64,000 bases of DNA from Blasia pusilla. Its lineage: Eukaryota; Marchantiophyta; Marchantiopsida; Blasiales. Shown one piece after another: positions 9,499 through 20,103 of the stretch; position 1 is the stretch's first letter, and every line of letters starts with the position of its first letter. A program made the translations under genes and the position numbers. The DNA lies in assembly GCA_050084515.1 (NCBI GenBank), contig CM114271.1, forward strand, positions 6,324,001 to 6,388,000, given 5' to 3'. Below the pieces are notes generated by a model, which worked only from the letters and a program-made list of their open reading frames with translations, was not told the DNA's origin and did not search any database.

Positions 9499-9552
<54 letters not shown>
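9499..9552. repeat. (GA)n microsatellite
   Basis: About 27 uninterrupted GA units followed by gggagaggg. It sits at the end of the degenerate LTR-like sequence, within an AGAG-rich stretch that is also present in the related LTR copies. Confidence 0.95.
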
Positions 9553-9553
<1 letters not shown>

Positions 9554-10752
9554 CCTACTTGCTAAAAATATGCATAGTTTCATGAGATGATTGGATCTTT
9601 AACATGTAAATGATAGCCAATATATCATGGTTAGTGATGTATATTCACATAAACTCAACAGACCTTCACTTTTTCATCTAAAATTACCCTCAACCATTAA
9701 TATTTGGCATATTACCATCCAAAGTTCAAACATTTCTCAATCAATCATTCAAAGTTCAAACACTTTTGATATTTTTAAATTCCATACCTAGGGCCACATC
9801 CCACTTCTCAAGATACAATCCTATCCCACCCCACCCTCATTCCTGCAGGATCCCACAATCATCCCACCTTTCCAACCCCGCTTTGATTCATACCTTCCCC
9901 TCTTTATCTTGCCTTGTGGATCACTTTCCCTTTAGATACCCCCTCCCACTCTAAATTCCCACCTCGCGCCTCTTGGTTTGTGGGTCTATGATATATGCAT
10001 GGGAGACTCGAGTTCAAAAAATCCCATGTTTGAGGACAAGATTAGACATCTCTCCATATGTCCACACAAATTTTTGTTAGATACGCATTGATCCCTTTTC
10101 TTGCAACCATGTTCTAATAACCCTCATGATCTCAATTCAACTTATGAATCATCTTGATATATGCCTTCAATCTCTATTCTATGATGTATTTCCGCATAAA
10201 TTTTTTGTATAGCCCTGAAGGAATTCAATACAACCCTAAACTTGAGAAACAAACAAAAAGTGAATGTAAATTCAATGCATTGTATTCAAAAGTCACTTAC
10301 AACTTGCAATTACTTTTCGAGACCAAACTTATCATTTCGTGTAGAAACTACTAACCATACAAGATATTTCAAGATTATCAACACATCTTGACTAATCAAG
10401 GTTTCACACCGTTTCACCCATAGCATGGATCTAGTTCTTCTAGATCTTATTGTCAATATCACTACTTGTACAAGTGGATCTATTCTTGCTCCAACGACAT
10501 GTTTCATGGCTCTTGTGCCCATCTTGACTACTACTATAACTAGTTTAGTTTAGGTTTTTCCCTATTACTAACTCCAAATTTTCTTCATCTCTTACCAGCA
10601 ATCACGATTCATTTCTTGGGTCCCAGCATATGCATCTTAGGCTAAATTATTTTAAATCTAAACACAAACATCTTGAATTTCTTGCTTGCTAGCTATGTTG
10701 TTGATTCAAACATACAAATGCATACCAAAATATCACTTCTTATAATAAATTA
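9553..10752. other. Intergenic, nothing recognised
   Basis: AT-rich sequence with short open frames of no recognisable content. The C-rich patch at 9815-9960 contains repeated ccctcccac-like words but no coding pattern. Confidence 0.5.
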
Positions 10753-10922
10753 CTAATGTAAAGCTCATGCCATACACAAGAGTGAAGGGACTAACTATAC
10801 TGCATATAAATTCAAACAAAAACTCCCGTAATTTGTTAAATATTTTCTTGTTGTTCAGATGTCAAATGTCAAATAGAAAGGTATTTGCAAATCAAGAAGG
10901 CATTCTCCAATAATAATATAGA
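10753..10922 (-). mobile_element. Short non-autonomous Helitron-like element
   Basis: Read on the - strand it begins TCTATATTATTATTGGAGA at 10922, preceded by A, and ends near 10753 with cattag followed by T. It shares its order of blocks with 14527-14693 and 19893-20103: gcattctc or gtactctc, then tcttgatttgcaaa, then a TTTTT-rich middle, then agtcccttcac and a short hairpin before the end. The 3' tetranucleotide here is TTAG instead of CTAG, so this copy is degenerate. Confidence 0.5.
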
Positions 10923-11164
10923 TTATTTTTCATGGGAAGAATTATGAAAGGTTGGTCTAAAAGAGAAGTTGCATTTCTTCCACTCCAATTCCTTGCTGCA
11001 ATCCAATTTTTTGGAAAAGTGAGCGACATTTCATCGGTGAGAAGCTAAGATCCACGTATAAGTGAACAAGAAATTTCACCTCGGCACAAGATCACTAGCG
11101 CTCACTAGTTATCATCATTTTTGTTTACCACCAACTCCTGTCGAGTCATGTACTGCGTGGATGA

Positions 11165-13640
11165 TACCCAATAGAGGTCTGTATCTGAAAGGGACAACGC
11201 TCGATGTTGCCTTTTCGTGACCCCAATGCCAAACATGTCGTCTTCCCTAACATCAAGGGTTGCGCTCCTGAATCAAGTAGGACGCGTTACGGTTGGTACA
11301 CCGTACCTATGGGACTAACCAAGCAATGAACTCTTGTTCGGTAATCCAACAACACCACACGTGGTGTGATCATGGCTCGCTCTATCGTTGGCCTAGCTGG
11401 CATATCTACCAACTTCGCCACCGCAGCATGCCATGACTCCGTGGGAGACGTCCTAGCACTTTCTTTGAGGTCAAGTCCACCACCTCCTCAACTACCTCTA
11501 AACGAGAGGCATTCACCTCTCCACGCTCACACAACGTGGCGGCCAGTCGAAACACCTCCGCTGGTCCAACTCCCAATGTCGCCAACTCCATGGCGGAAAA
11601 CCAAAAAGCATGGCTGCATCGACATTGGCTCCTCCCGAGCAAGCATAGGAGTCTTCTCCCCAACTCCTCATGACGTTAATGCACTTGCCTCATCCGTTGG
11701 TGTCACCGGTCGTCGAGGCACCATCGACAGTGTATGAAGTACCTCTGACAATGTGAACGACTCGGGATCCCTAACCTGACCCCCATCGGTCCCCTCCTGT
11801 GGGTCAATCTCAACCCCACCTCTCGATGGCTCGGTTACTCTCCCAGCATCCCGAGTCACCACCGCAATAGCCTCAATCTCAGCTGCACTACACATAAATC
11901 CCATCCCGAAAAAATCCTCACAAGCATCGTGGTAAGATATGGAGGTTGGCGACACACTAGCTACTCTAAGCTCCGAGCTTGCCTATAGTTGCATCATCAT
12001 CATGGCAGCAATCCTCTACTCCAATTGATGATGCGCAAAAGGAGCGTTGCATCGGATGCACGTCCTCCATCTCTTTTGACTGGTGATGGCACTCTACCAC
12101 CACGATCATCCACCACTCGATCTCCACCAACTCTCTCGCCCCCAAGTCCTTTGCCTACCTCTGGACGTATCTCTTGGCAAAGATCATAACACCTATCCCT
12201 AGTGTGACCATATCGGTGACAATGATCATACTGCAATTATGGTAGGGCCATCCTCTATGGCTCTTGAGCAATCGAAGGCGCCCGTGGCCCTCTTCCATGT
12301 TGTGGGCAGTCCCTCTGCCTATGTGACCCACCACACGTTCAACAAGCCAATCCTAGTCCCTACCGGAAAACATATGTTGGTACAGACCATTGCCTCATCT
12401 GCTCACAATACCCACCCTCCTCTCTGGGCCCATCGGCCCATTCCTGTGGTACTGGTGCATGTTGGGGCACCTATGGGTCTACTCCTACTCGTCAACGCAT
12501 CGAATCTTGCAAAAATCCCACTAACGTTGTCACCACCTGCTCCTTACTTATGTTGAGCTCTACCAGCTCAGATACTCCACCTTCAATGTGGGCTTCGTCG
12601 TGTGAAGCAACATCGCAACCCGAACTCTCCTCTGTAGCTCCTCAGTCATCCCATATACTGTATAGACTGCGCCTCAGTCATCCCATATGTGGCAACAATC
12701 AAACGTCGCATGTGCGTGAATGCCTCTCTCAGACTCTCACCCGATCTCCGCTGAAAATCTTGTAGACTCTTCAGCTTGTCGGTCCGGACGCCCTGGTAGC
12801 TCCTCCCCAACTATCGGAAGAACTCCACTGTAGGACTGAAACTCTGTGATCCTCTACCACACTTCCTCCATTCTTGTGGGCACACTGCCCTATGTACTGG
12901 CTTTCCCGATCATCCCTCACTAGCCAACCTTTGTTGTCGCGCGGTCTGACGCCCCCTTCTCTTACCTTCATTAAGGACGCAGATTGACACGCGTCCCTAT
13001 GGAGGGACTCTCCTAACTTGGAGCCATAATGGCTCCTCCTTCCATCCCGGAGCGCCCATACTTGCCCTTGTCTCCCCACACTTGGTCCGAGGTCACCACG
13101 TACACGGCTTCCTAAGGAGACCGTTTTTCTCTCCCATCTTCGTCTCTTCAACCCCTATGACCTAACTCCGTTACCTTGCGACCGAGCCATCTTTACTTGA
13201 GAGCCCCCCGGTAGCTGCAAGCCCTAAAGGTGCTCTTCTCCTATCTCTTTCTCGACACTTGCCACTACATCGATGCTACTCTCTACGCGCTACACTCTAC
13301 TACTTTCCTTCATCATCTTGTACCAACAATATCTAAGAAAAACGGACAACGCTCCCGCGCACAACCTTCTAAACAGAAAACAACACACAAAATGCCACAC
13401 ACGCGTCTCCAAGGGCTTTCCTCCGAGGCAAATCGCTTGCCTACCTGCAACCAAAAAATTCCCTACCCACTCACATCTTTCTCATGTAAAATCAAGAGTA
13501 GTAAAAATGGCTCATCAGGTCTAAAACTCCACTCATGAATCTACATCGGCATATCGAACCACATCCACCCTCTACTATGAGGGAATTCGGACGCTAGCAC
13601 CCTAACTCCTACACACCCACATACGTCTATGCAAGAGAGG
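11165..13640 (-). pseudogene. Third gypsy copy: gag to protease, truncated
   Basis: Read from 13640 down to 11165. The N-terminal gag part is weak (one open frame at 12771-13151). A zinc knuckle lies at about 12,190-12,236 (DHCHRYGHTRDRCYDL). The linker frames at 11668-11955 and 11406-11663 resemble 1502-2010 of the first element. The protease active site at about 11,240-11,290 is intact: RVLLDSGAQPLMLGK, then IERCPFQIQTSIG. Sequence similarity stops near 11165, before the second protease block, so the methyltransferase-like region is not represented. Frameshifts and stops interrupt gag. It runs out of an LTR at 13698-14200 in the same orientation. Confidence 0.65.
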
Positions 13641-13697
13641 CGCTCCTAAGGCTCAACATGAAAAAGATGGCTTGGGAAAGTCATCTTCCTCACTCTT

Positions 13698-14200
13698 ATA
13701 CCCTTGAGAAGATGTCGTGCAATCCACATCGTCATACAACATACATCGCTGACATACCATACGCACATACATACATAACATAGACGAGAGTATCCACAAA
13801 CGCAAGTGTACCACAACTTAAGTGTACCACAAGTGAAATCCGTGAAAGACCTACTGTCATAAAACACGTTTACAATCACATACAATCGAGCCAAACCCAC
13901 TCCACGATGGGAGAATCCAGGTCGAAGCTTGCGGGAAACACCATAGCCAAGAGCTCTACTCACTACCAAGGGTAACTCCCAACGCAACAGGCTCAACTCA
14001 AAGAATCGATCGTTCTTTGAGGGCAAGCCACCTTATATCCTCCAACCTAAGAGCGGGCCCTACTAGGAAAGTCACCCCCAAGTGAGTAACCCCCAACCCT
14101 ATGTATGGAACCACATCTCTACCAAGCCACTACGGTCCTACATAAGGAATGGCCTCTACCAGCACACCATACTCTACGACATAATCCGTATGGTCATGAC
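13698..14200 (-). repeat. LTR of the minus-strand gypsy copy
   Basis: It lies upstream (on the - strand) of gag and is nearly the same as 43876-44345, a copy with no internal region 30 kb away. Both start with aatccacatcgtcatacaaca and end at cgtatggtcat. Differences are mainly single bases plus a short duplication near 13815. The repeat may extend to about 14440, because 14201-14440 has similar composition, but the second copy does not cover it. Confidence 0.75.
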
Positions 14201-14526
14201 AAAGAGCCAAAAGGCTCTTCTCCCAAAAATAGCCCTACCAATGGTAATCTGCGTGCACAGGTTACGAGGTGATCGTTGACTCGATCAATGGATCACTTGA
14301 CGGACTAAAACCAAAATAGGGAAATCGCATAAATGACGTTCCCGACACAACAGACCTGTCGCAAACCTCATCCGACATCTCGGGACGAAGTTACACCCGA
14401 ATCGCCAGTTGACTCTGTATGTCGTCGACCTGATATAACTCTATCTATGTGGAAATAAGATGTGACACCTTCCACAATCAACCATCTTAAGTCCCCTCTC
14501 TATTTTGGTCTACTTTCAACTTTAAA
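14201..14526. other. Unassigned, possible outer part of the LTR
   Basis: No gene is seen. The sequence gcacaggttacgaggtgatcg and the CG-rich text around 14330-14420 resemble LTR U3 in composition, but no second copy exists in the window to define the edge. Confidence 0.3.
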
Positions 14527-14693
14527 TCTATTATTATTGGAGAGTGCCTTCTTGATTTGCAAACACCTCTTTGCTTGGCAACTTGGCAACAAGAAATGAT
14601 TTCCCATACTACGGGCAGCAAGAAAAAAAAATTGAATTTAAGAGCAATATCATTAGTCCCTTCACTCCTGTGCGTGGACAATATGCATACTAG
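14527..14693 (+). mobile_element. Short non-autonomous Helitron-like element
   Basis: It begins TCTATTATTATTGGAGAG, preceded by A, and ends gcatactag (CTAG at 14690-14693) followed by T. This fits Helitron ends (5' TC, 3' CTRR, A/T insertion site). Length is 167 bp with no coding capacity. Related copies are at 10753-10922 and 19893-20103, both in the opposite orientation. The hairpin just inside the 3' end is imperfect. Confidence 0.6.
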
Positions 14694-15312
14694 TCTTTCA
14701 TTATTGTTCAATCGCTGGATGACTAATCGGATAGTTCGTAAGTAACAGCAATATACGCGCTATACACATTTTGCTCCCATTATGTAATGGATGGGAAGAA
14801 TCCGGAGATGAGCTCGGATTCCACGAAGAGAACGAATCCATGGGTTCAATCGGAACTGCAATTCCATTTTCAGAAGGAACTCTTCACCCCAACTCGACCT
14901 CAACGCTGATGACACATTTTGCACTTATGTGACGGTTGTGGCAGTAGCATCGAGTGAGTGGCAACAATAGATGGCAACGAGTATCCCACGAGGAAATCAT
15001 TGCATAAGAGCGGACTGACTTTCGTGCCTCCCGAACACAATTCCTTACAATCTTCCATGAGCAACGAGTTGGGGCAAGTGTTCTCCATCTTACAGAGCTG
15101 CTGCAGGGCAGCTTCTCTGTAAGATGGGAATGATAGGGAGCAGCTGTCACTGATAGCAATTTCTTGTTGCTAACTTGACAACAACAATGATAGGGAGCAG
15201 CTGCCACTGATAGCAAGTGGTTCTGCTGCAGGGGTGGACGGATTTGGCGCCAGAAGGCAACGGTCATAGCGATCCAAAGGGCGGAAATTTAGGTGGAACG
15301 ACACGCATGTTA
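14694..15312. other. Intergenic with a short tandem repeat
   Basis: No gene is recognised. Two imperfect direct copies of aatgatagggagcagctg(t/c)cactgatagcaa lie at about 15128-15160 and 15186-15215. The second is repeated in inverse at 16046-16075, with the 15313-15619 MITE between. Confidence 0.6.
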
Positions 15313-16075
15313 GGGGGTGTCATTTTACCCACTATCCGGGGTTTTAGGTTTCCCCCAAATTTTTTATCCAGGGACTCACCCGATCCCACACGGGTCGAGC
15401 TACCTATTTTGGCGCTCCCGAGAAGTGACATTCCTCACCGTTTCGAGTGCTTCCTCAATACTCCCCATGGAATTAGGGATGTTGCAGGTGAAGGATGGTT
15501 CCAAGCAGGATGTTGTTGTAAAGCTTCCACCCCCTCCTCTTCCGGAAGTAGCCGGATGGCTTTCCAGGTCAACCCCCAAAATCCGGGCGATTCCGAACAG
15601 CCGATAAAATGACACCCCCTATTACCACACTTTGATAATCATGTGTCCTGCAAAGGAGAGTGAGACACACGGCCATTACTTCCTATTACCAAAATGGAAG
15701 AGATGGAAATGTATCACCTCTTTCTTTCGTGCAGTCATTGAAGCTTGCTTGGAGGGGAGGTTGAGAACAGCGAAAGATATTTCTGATGAGGCCAAAAGAG
15801 GATGGTCTGGCAGACGCCATTGGTTCATGGGAAAACGAGCTGGGGCAGGAAAGAGGTGATACAGGGAGACAAGTGATAAAATTGTCCACAAAGTGTAGCA
15901 AAGACTTTTTGAATCTGCAAATGTCTGTTACTGGAGGGAAGACTCCAAAAACCCAATCCAAACAGAATACTACAAAGTGGCATCAAGCAAATAGCTTTTT
16001 TGCGTTCATATGAACACATCACAAACCTAGTTTACTCCAGAAACCACTTGCTATCAGTGGCAGCTGCTCCCTATC
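15187..16075. repeat. Inverted repeat pair of about 33 bp bracketing a MITE
   Basis: 15187-15219 (gatagggagcagctgccact and onward to gcaagtgg) recurs as its reverse complement at 16043-16075. The arms are about 0.85 kb apart and enclose the 15313-15619 MITE plus about 430 bases of sequence with a 75-codon open frame I do not recognise. They could be ends of an older element or a chance local inversion. Confidence 0.55.
15313..15619. mobile_element. MITE with GGGGGTGTCATTTTA terminal inverted repeats
   Basis: The left end reads gggggtgtcattttac and the right end is its reverse complement, gtaaaatgacaccccc with one difference. TA flanks both ends (15311-15312 and 15620-15621), a likely target duplication. 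Total length is 307 bp. The interior is rich in short C and G runs and has no transposase. The open frames across it are not genes. A TA duplication suggests Tc1/mariner-type mobilisation, but the termini are not the standard Stowaway ones. Confidence 0.7.
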
Positions 16076-18512
16076 GGCAGTAATTACCCAGAAAAACCCT
16101 TCAATGTCTAATAAGCGATTGTACTGCAAGAGTGAATAACTGCAGGTCACGGTTCCAAACACAATATTTAACATTCCGGCAGAGAGACCATCAGGCTCAT
16201 GCTGGTTGAACATCTCTATTCCAAGCCACCAATTCATCGAGACTTTTGATAGGCTTTAGGTTAAGTTGAGACTAATTTTTTCATCGCCACAGAATTGGTT
16301 ACACCTCTTCCACTCGAATGCTGATTTGCCTGTACCAGACACCTTCAGGTGAACATTCTCGAAAAGTTCCTGCGCCAGTGTCATAAGAATTTCATCTCTT
16401 TACAAACCTACCCAGGAAAAGGCTCGAGCATGAAGAAGAAAATATAAAAACGCAAATGGCGATCAAGTTTCATGTTAAAAAACCCTCGAGTGAGAACAAG
16501 GTCACCATCCAAATTCTGAGTGCTATATAGATAGACTAGCATGAAGGGCACAGGCACAACACACGAAGATCCTGTCTGGTGCAGCTATTATTGGACTGCT
16601 GGGCAGCAAGATAAGAGACGATGCTAATGGAAGGAAAAAGTTCAAAAGAGGTAGGCCAGAGGCACGCCAGGCATAAGATTCACCAGAATCTTTGTCTACC
16701 ACTCGTGATTTCCTAAGAGCGAAGCAAAGCTCCTATCCGAGAACCGGAATGCACTCAAAACCCTGCAGGTTGGAGATCGCAGCACTTGGATACGAAAGGG
16801 TCGCGACAACATGAAGGCTCATGTCATGTCGTACAGTAGACTGGCTGAAGTCAGGTGAAGATTGCTCAGGGGACTACCCCTTAGAGACCTACACAAAACC
16901 TTCGTGTAGGTCTCTAAGGAGACGGAACCCTAGATCACCAACTCTCACCGCGATCTCCCATTTCTAGTTATCTTCTTACAACCACTCTTACAGCATCATC
17001 CTCCCAGTGCTACATCCTCTTTACCACCTACTGCCACAATGAACAGGCTAGCACTGTGCCTTCCAGAACCAGCAACATGGAAATGGTGAAAGGCAGAGCA
17101 GCATTGCCACAAAGCCTGCTGCCCTTTCTGAGGCGATGTCAGCAGTTGGATATTACTACGACCGAACAAACTCGATCTACCAGGACAGCAAAACACTGGC
17201 TGTTGCATTCACTTCCAGATCCTCACAACGTCTAGACTTCACAAAGCACTTTCCTTCAATGAAGAGAGCCTTCAATCGTCCCCTGACATCCTTTTCTTCA
17301 TAGCGATTCTCTCGTTTGCGCCTTCCTCTCATGGCGTTCGTGCAGTTTTTACGCTGCGTCGCCGAACTTCATAGATCATTACCGACACAACATGAGGCTC
17401 GACCGGAGTCTGCGAAGAAATAATCCAAATGGAGCCAGACCTGAGTATAAACCTTTCAGAGCCAGTAATGAGGCACATGTAGTTCTAACTGGCAAATGAA
17501 GACGTAGCATCCAAAGGGCATTCTCATAGGACAAACTCATCTAACCTAACCAGTTGGCAGTTGTAGTCGTTAACTGATGTGCGACTGCTGAAACTTCAGA
17601 CCCGACTCACGACCAGAGACGACGGGTTGGACATGTGAAACAAGACATAAGCAGAGATTCCGAGCAGAGGCAGATGCTTTCAAATTCAGAACATCCCTCT
17701 TATTCCACAGTATGAGAACCAAGTCAGCGCCAGAGGCAGGAAGAGCCTCGAAAGCTCACGCGATCGTGATAAGGGGAGCCAGCAAAACCAAGGACGATGA
17801 TCCTCGTTCGTATCAGAATACCCTAGGGACTAGTTGGGTCTACCAGAATTTCCCTCACTGATGAAGAATCACTAGCATCTCTTACATAAATTACACTTGC
17901 ACAGCGGAGCTCCGTTACATCGCCCAAACTGGAATTTTTAATACTCGGAACGTGGCGACCTAAAGCTAAGATAGGAAAATACTGCTAAGGTGTGTGAGTC
18001 CGTGCAGGGTGCTCAGCCAAGCCGGTGAAGAAAAGGCGTGGCTCCGCTTCAACCCTGAGTAGAAGATAGGGATTGTTCTGAACACAAGCCGTAATGCCCT
18101 CCACGTGCTCCAGCTCCAGTTTCAAGTAGAGGGGGTCAGAAGCGGTTGCTTATGACCTCTTGACGAACGCTAACACAAAAGGGGGGTGTGATGGGGGAGA
18201 CGGAAAAGAAAAATAACCACAAATTTGCAGATCATATCCTTCCATGAGCCTCAATCTAGTTTCATTTCCTGCACCCATAACGTGGAACGGAAATTTACAG
18301 CACTGAGTACCAGACATTCGGCAATTACAGGGAAAGTTGTTTTGGTGTCTGTTCTATCATCTCATCTCAATTCAACTTGATTCCACCTCTGGTTTGCACC
18401 CCTCATGATATCAGTCTTCAATCCGGGGCCACCAACATCATGGAATCCATCCGAACAAAGGCTGCTCGCTCGCTTGAATATCCATACTATATAAGGGATA
18501 AACCATCCCACT
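15620..18512. other. No gene recognised; 3' side of the zinc-finger gene
   Basis: No protein domain could be identified on either strand. 15632-15859 (+) is a 75-codon frame with plausible residue composition but no family I know. The right part, directly downstream of the stop at 18513 on the - strand, probably holds the 3' untranslated region of the zinc-finger gene; its extent is not visible. G+C is higher than in the AT-rich gaps to the right. Confidence 0.4.
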
Positions 18513-18848
18513 TCACTTTTTCAGACTGCCCCTCACGCCCGGTTTAGGTTTCGATGATTCCGCAGTGACAGCAGCGGAAACAGATGGAGTAGACGCGTGC
18601 AGGTTGATCAGCTTGTCCTCCTCGTAAGGCAACTTCGGATGGCGAGCCTCGTGGTGAATCAACATGCTCTTGGAGTCCGGAGCTGTCGCTCTACAGACGG
18701 GGCACGCCAGCTTCGCGTGACCGCCTTTGTCCAGCGCCTTCCGGTCCTCCACTCCGGCCTTGCCTCCACCTCTGTTGGTCGTCGCCGCATCGATCTTGGC
18801 CGCAATTTCCTTCGCCGTGTGCTTCTTTGGCTTTGCCTTGCCCGTCAT
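18513..18848 (-). CDS. Small plant zinc-finger protein (CX2C-X12-HX4H type)
   Basis: A 111-codon frame starts at the ATG complementary to 18846-18848 and ends with TGA at 18513-18515. The upstream in-frame extension is low-complexity Arg/Glu from the CT-rich leader, so the internal Met is chosen. The protein begins with a lysine-rich MTGKAKPKKHTAKEIAAK and an NRGGGKAG block, then ACPVC at residues 49-52, 12 residues, H65 and H70 (HHEARH), and ends PKPGVRGSLKK. One C2H2-like finger in a protein of about 110 residues with these conserved ends is typical of a widespread small plant family of unknown function. It is a basic, probably nuclear or RNA-associated protein. Single exon, intact. Confidence 0.85.
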   Translation of the reverse strand: MTGKAKPKKHTAKEIAAKIDAATTNRGGGKAGVEDRKALDKGGHAKLACPVCRATAPDSKSMLIHHEARHPKLPYEEDKLINLHASTPSVSAAVTAESSKPKPGVRGSLKK

Positions 18849-19500
18849 TGTTCTCCTTCCTTCCTCCTCCTCCTCTCTCTCTCTCTCTGTGTCCCCTCTC
18901 CCCCCCCCTCTCCCTTTTTCTTCCTCTCTCTCTCTCTCTCTCTCTCCCTCCCTCCCTCTACCCTCTCCTCCCTTCCGTCCGCCTCCTGAAAAGCGCACTT
19001 CGCGCTCCCCTCCCGCTCGCACACTCCCCCCGCAACCCACCTGAGACCATCTATCTGAAAGCACCTTGACGACCGATTTGCTAACTAATGAGCGATTCGA
19101 GCCAGCCGCTGCAGAATCCGACAGACCTCGACTGCAAACCTAACCGCGCGACCGGTCGATCTGCCTAAAGCCCAACTCCTCTCGGAAGAGATGTCTTTCA
19201 CTCCTCCTCCTCCTCCTCGAGCTCCTCGTGGCTCGATGGCTACTGGTTCGCTCGCTCGCTCTGGCGGGAGGTCCTCGAGTCGTCGACTGCTGTTCGGAAT
19301 GGCGAGCGCATAGGAAGCAGAGATGCGGTGCTCCGGAGGACGGGAGCGAGAGAGAGAGAGAGAGAGAGCGGACGCTGCGGGGGGAGGAGGTTAGGGTCGG
19401 CTGTGATTGTGAGGGCGCCAAACGCGTACTCGCCGACGCAAACCCCTTCCAAAGTCGGCCCTTCCGCTCCGGTGCGGCGCGACTCCCGTCCAGTCACCTA
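18849..19500 (-). promoter_or_regulatory. Leader and promoter region of the zinc-finger gene
   Basis: Immediately upstream of the ATG (on the - strand) lies a CT-rich (+ strand) tract at 18860-18960, including (CT)n runs at about 18875-18890 and 18925-18945, so the transcript leader would be GA-rich. GA repeats recur at 19347-19369. The stretch is markedly GC- and CpG-rich compared with its surroundings, typical of a plant gene 5' region. Long open frames here are compositional artefacts. No clear TATA box was identified. Confidence 0.5.
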
Positions 19501-19892
19501 AACCCTGTGCTCCTACACGCCGCGACCCGATGGACCATTCTTTCCCGTTTTTCCCCTTCTTTTAGTGGCTGTCGATCCAAAACCACGTGGGCGATCATTA
19601 TTTGTTAACTTTACGGGGCATGTGACCTACTAATTAGCAAGCAAATTCTTTTTTCTAAAGATTTCTTAGAGTTTAAAAATATTTTTATTTCAAATTTAGT
19701 GTATATTTTTAAGCGTTTTAGATTGTGATTTCGGTTTTTCTGATTTTATGGAAAATTATTTTCCGGAAATTAAAAAAACTATAAGAACGGAAGAATTTGG
19801 AGTTTCCAATGGGGCCATTGGTTGTCGAGAACAAGCTGACTGGGTTGGAGAGTCTGCTCCAACTATGAGTCCCAGCTCGATTTCTACTTCCA
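19501..19892. other. Intergenic, nothing recognised
   Basis: AT-rich after 19600; no domain, repeat or RNA gene could be identified. Confidence 0.4.
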
Positions 19893-20103
19893 CTAGTAAG
19901 GTGCCCGTGCTATGCACGAGAAATAAAAAAGTGTTTAAGAGCTAATGTATAGCCTAGGAAAGGAAGAGATTAATGATGGTGCACACAAATTCAAATTTTT
20001 TTCTGCCCATAGCATGTGAAACATTTTCTTACTGCCCACTTGCCATGTGTCAAACATAGAGGTGTTTGCAAATCAAGAAGGTACTCTCCCATAATAAAAT
20101 AGA
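19893..20103 (-). mobile_element. Short non-autonomous Helitron-like element with clear 3' hairpin
   Basis: On the - strand it starts TCTATTTTATTATGGGAGAG at 20103 (preceded by A) and ends with the hairpin CGTGCATAGCACG, then GGCACCTTACTAG at 19893, followed by T. A palindrome about 10 bases before CTAG and A/T insertion are hallmarks of Helitrons. Length is 211 bp. It shares gtttgcaaatcaagaagg and the T-rich middle with 10753-10922 and 14527-14693. Confidence 0.7.

Noticed and set aside
9499-9552. Possible CRISPR or regulatory array
   Set aside because: It is a dinucleotide repeat without spacers; the sequence is eukaryotic.
13646-14026. 126-codon minus-strand frame, with a close copy at 43893-44171
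   Set aside because: Similarity between the two is explained by the LTR repeat at DNA level; the frame is inside the LTR and has no recognised domain.
15217-15615. 131-codon frame across 15217-15612 and its minus-strand shadow
   Set aside because: Lies across MITE sequence with matching inverted ends; not a gene.
18727-19069. Long plus-strand Pro/Ser/Leu-rich frames opposite the zinc-finger gene
   Set aside because: Composition follows the CT-rich leader of the minus-strand gene; no conserved protein.
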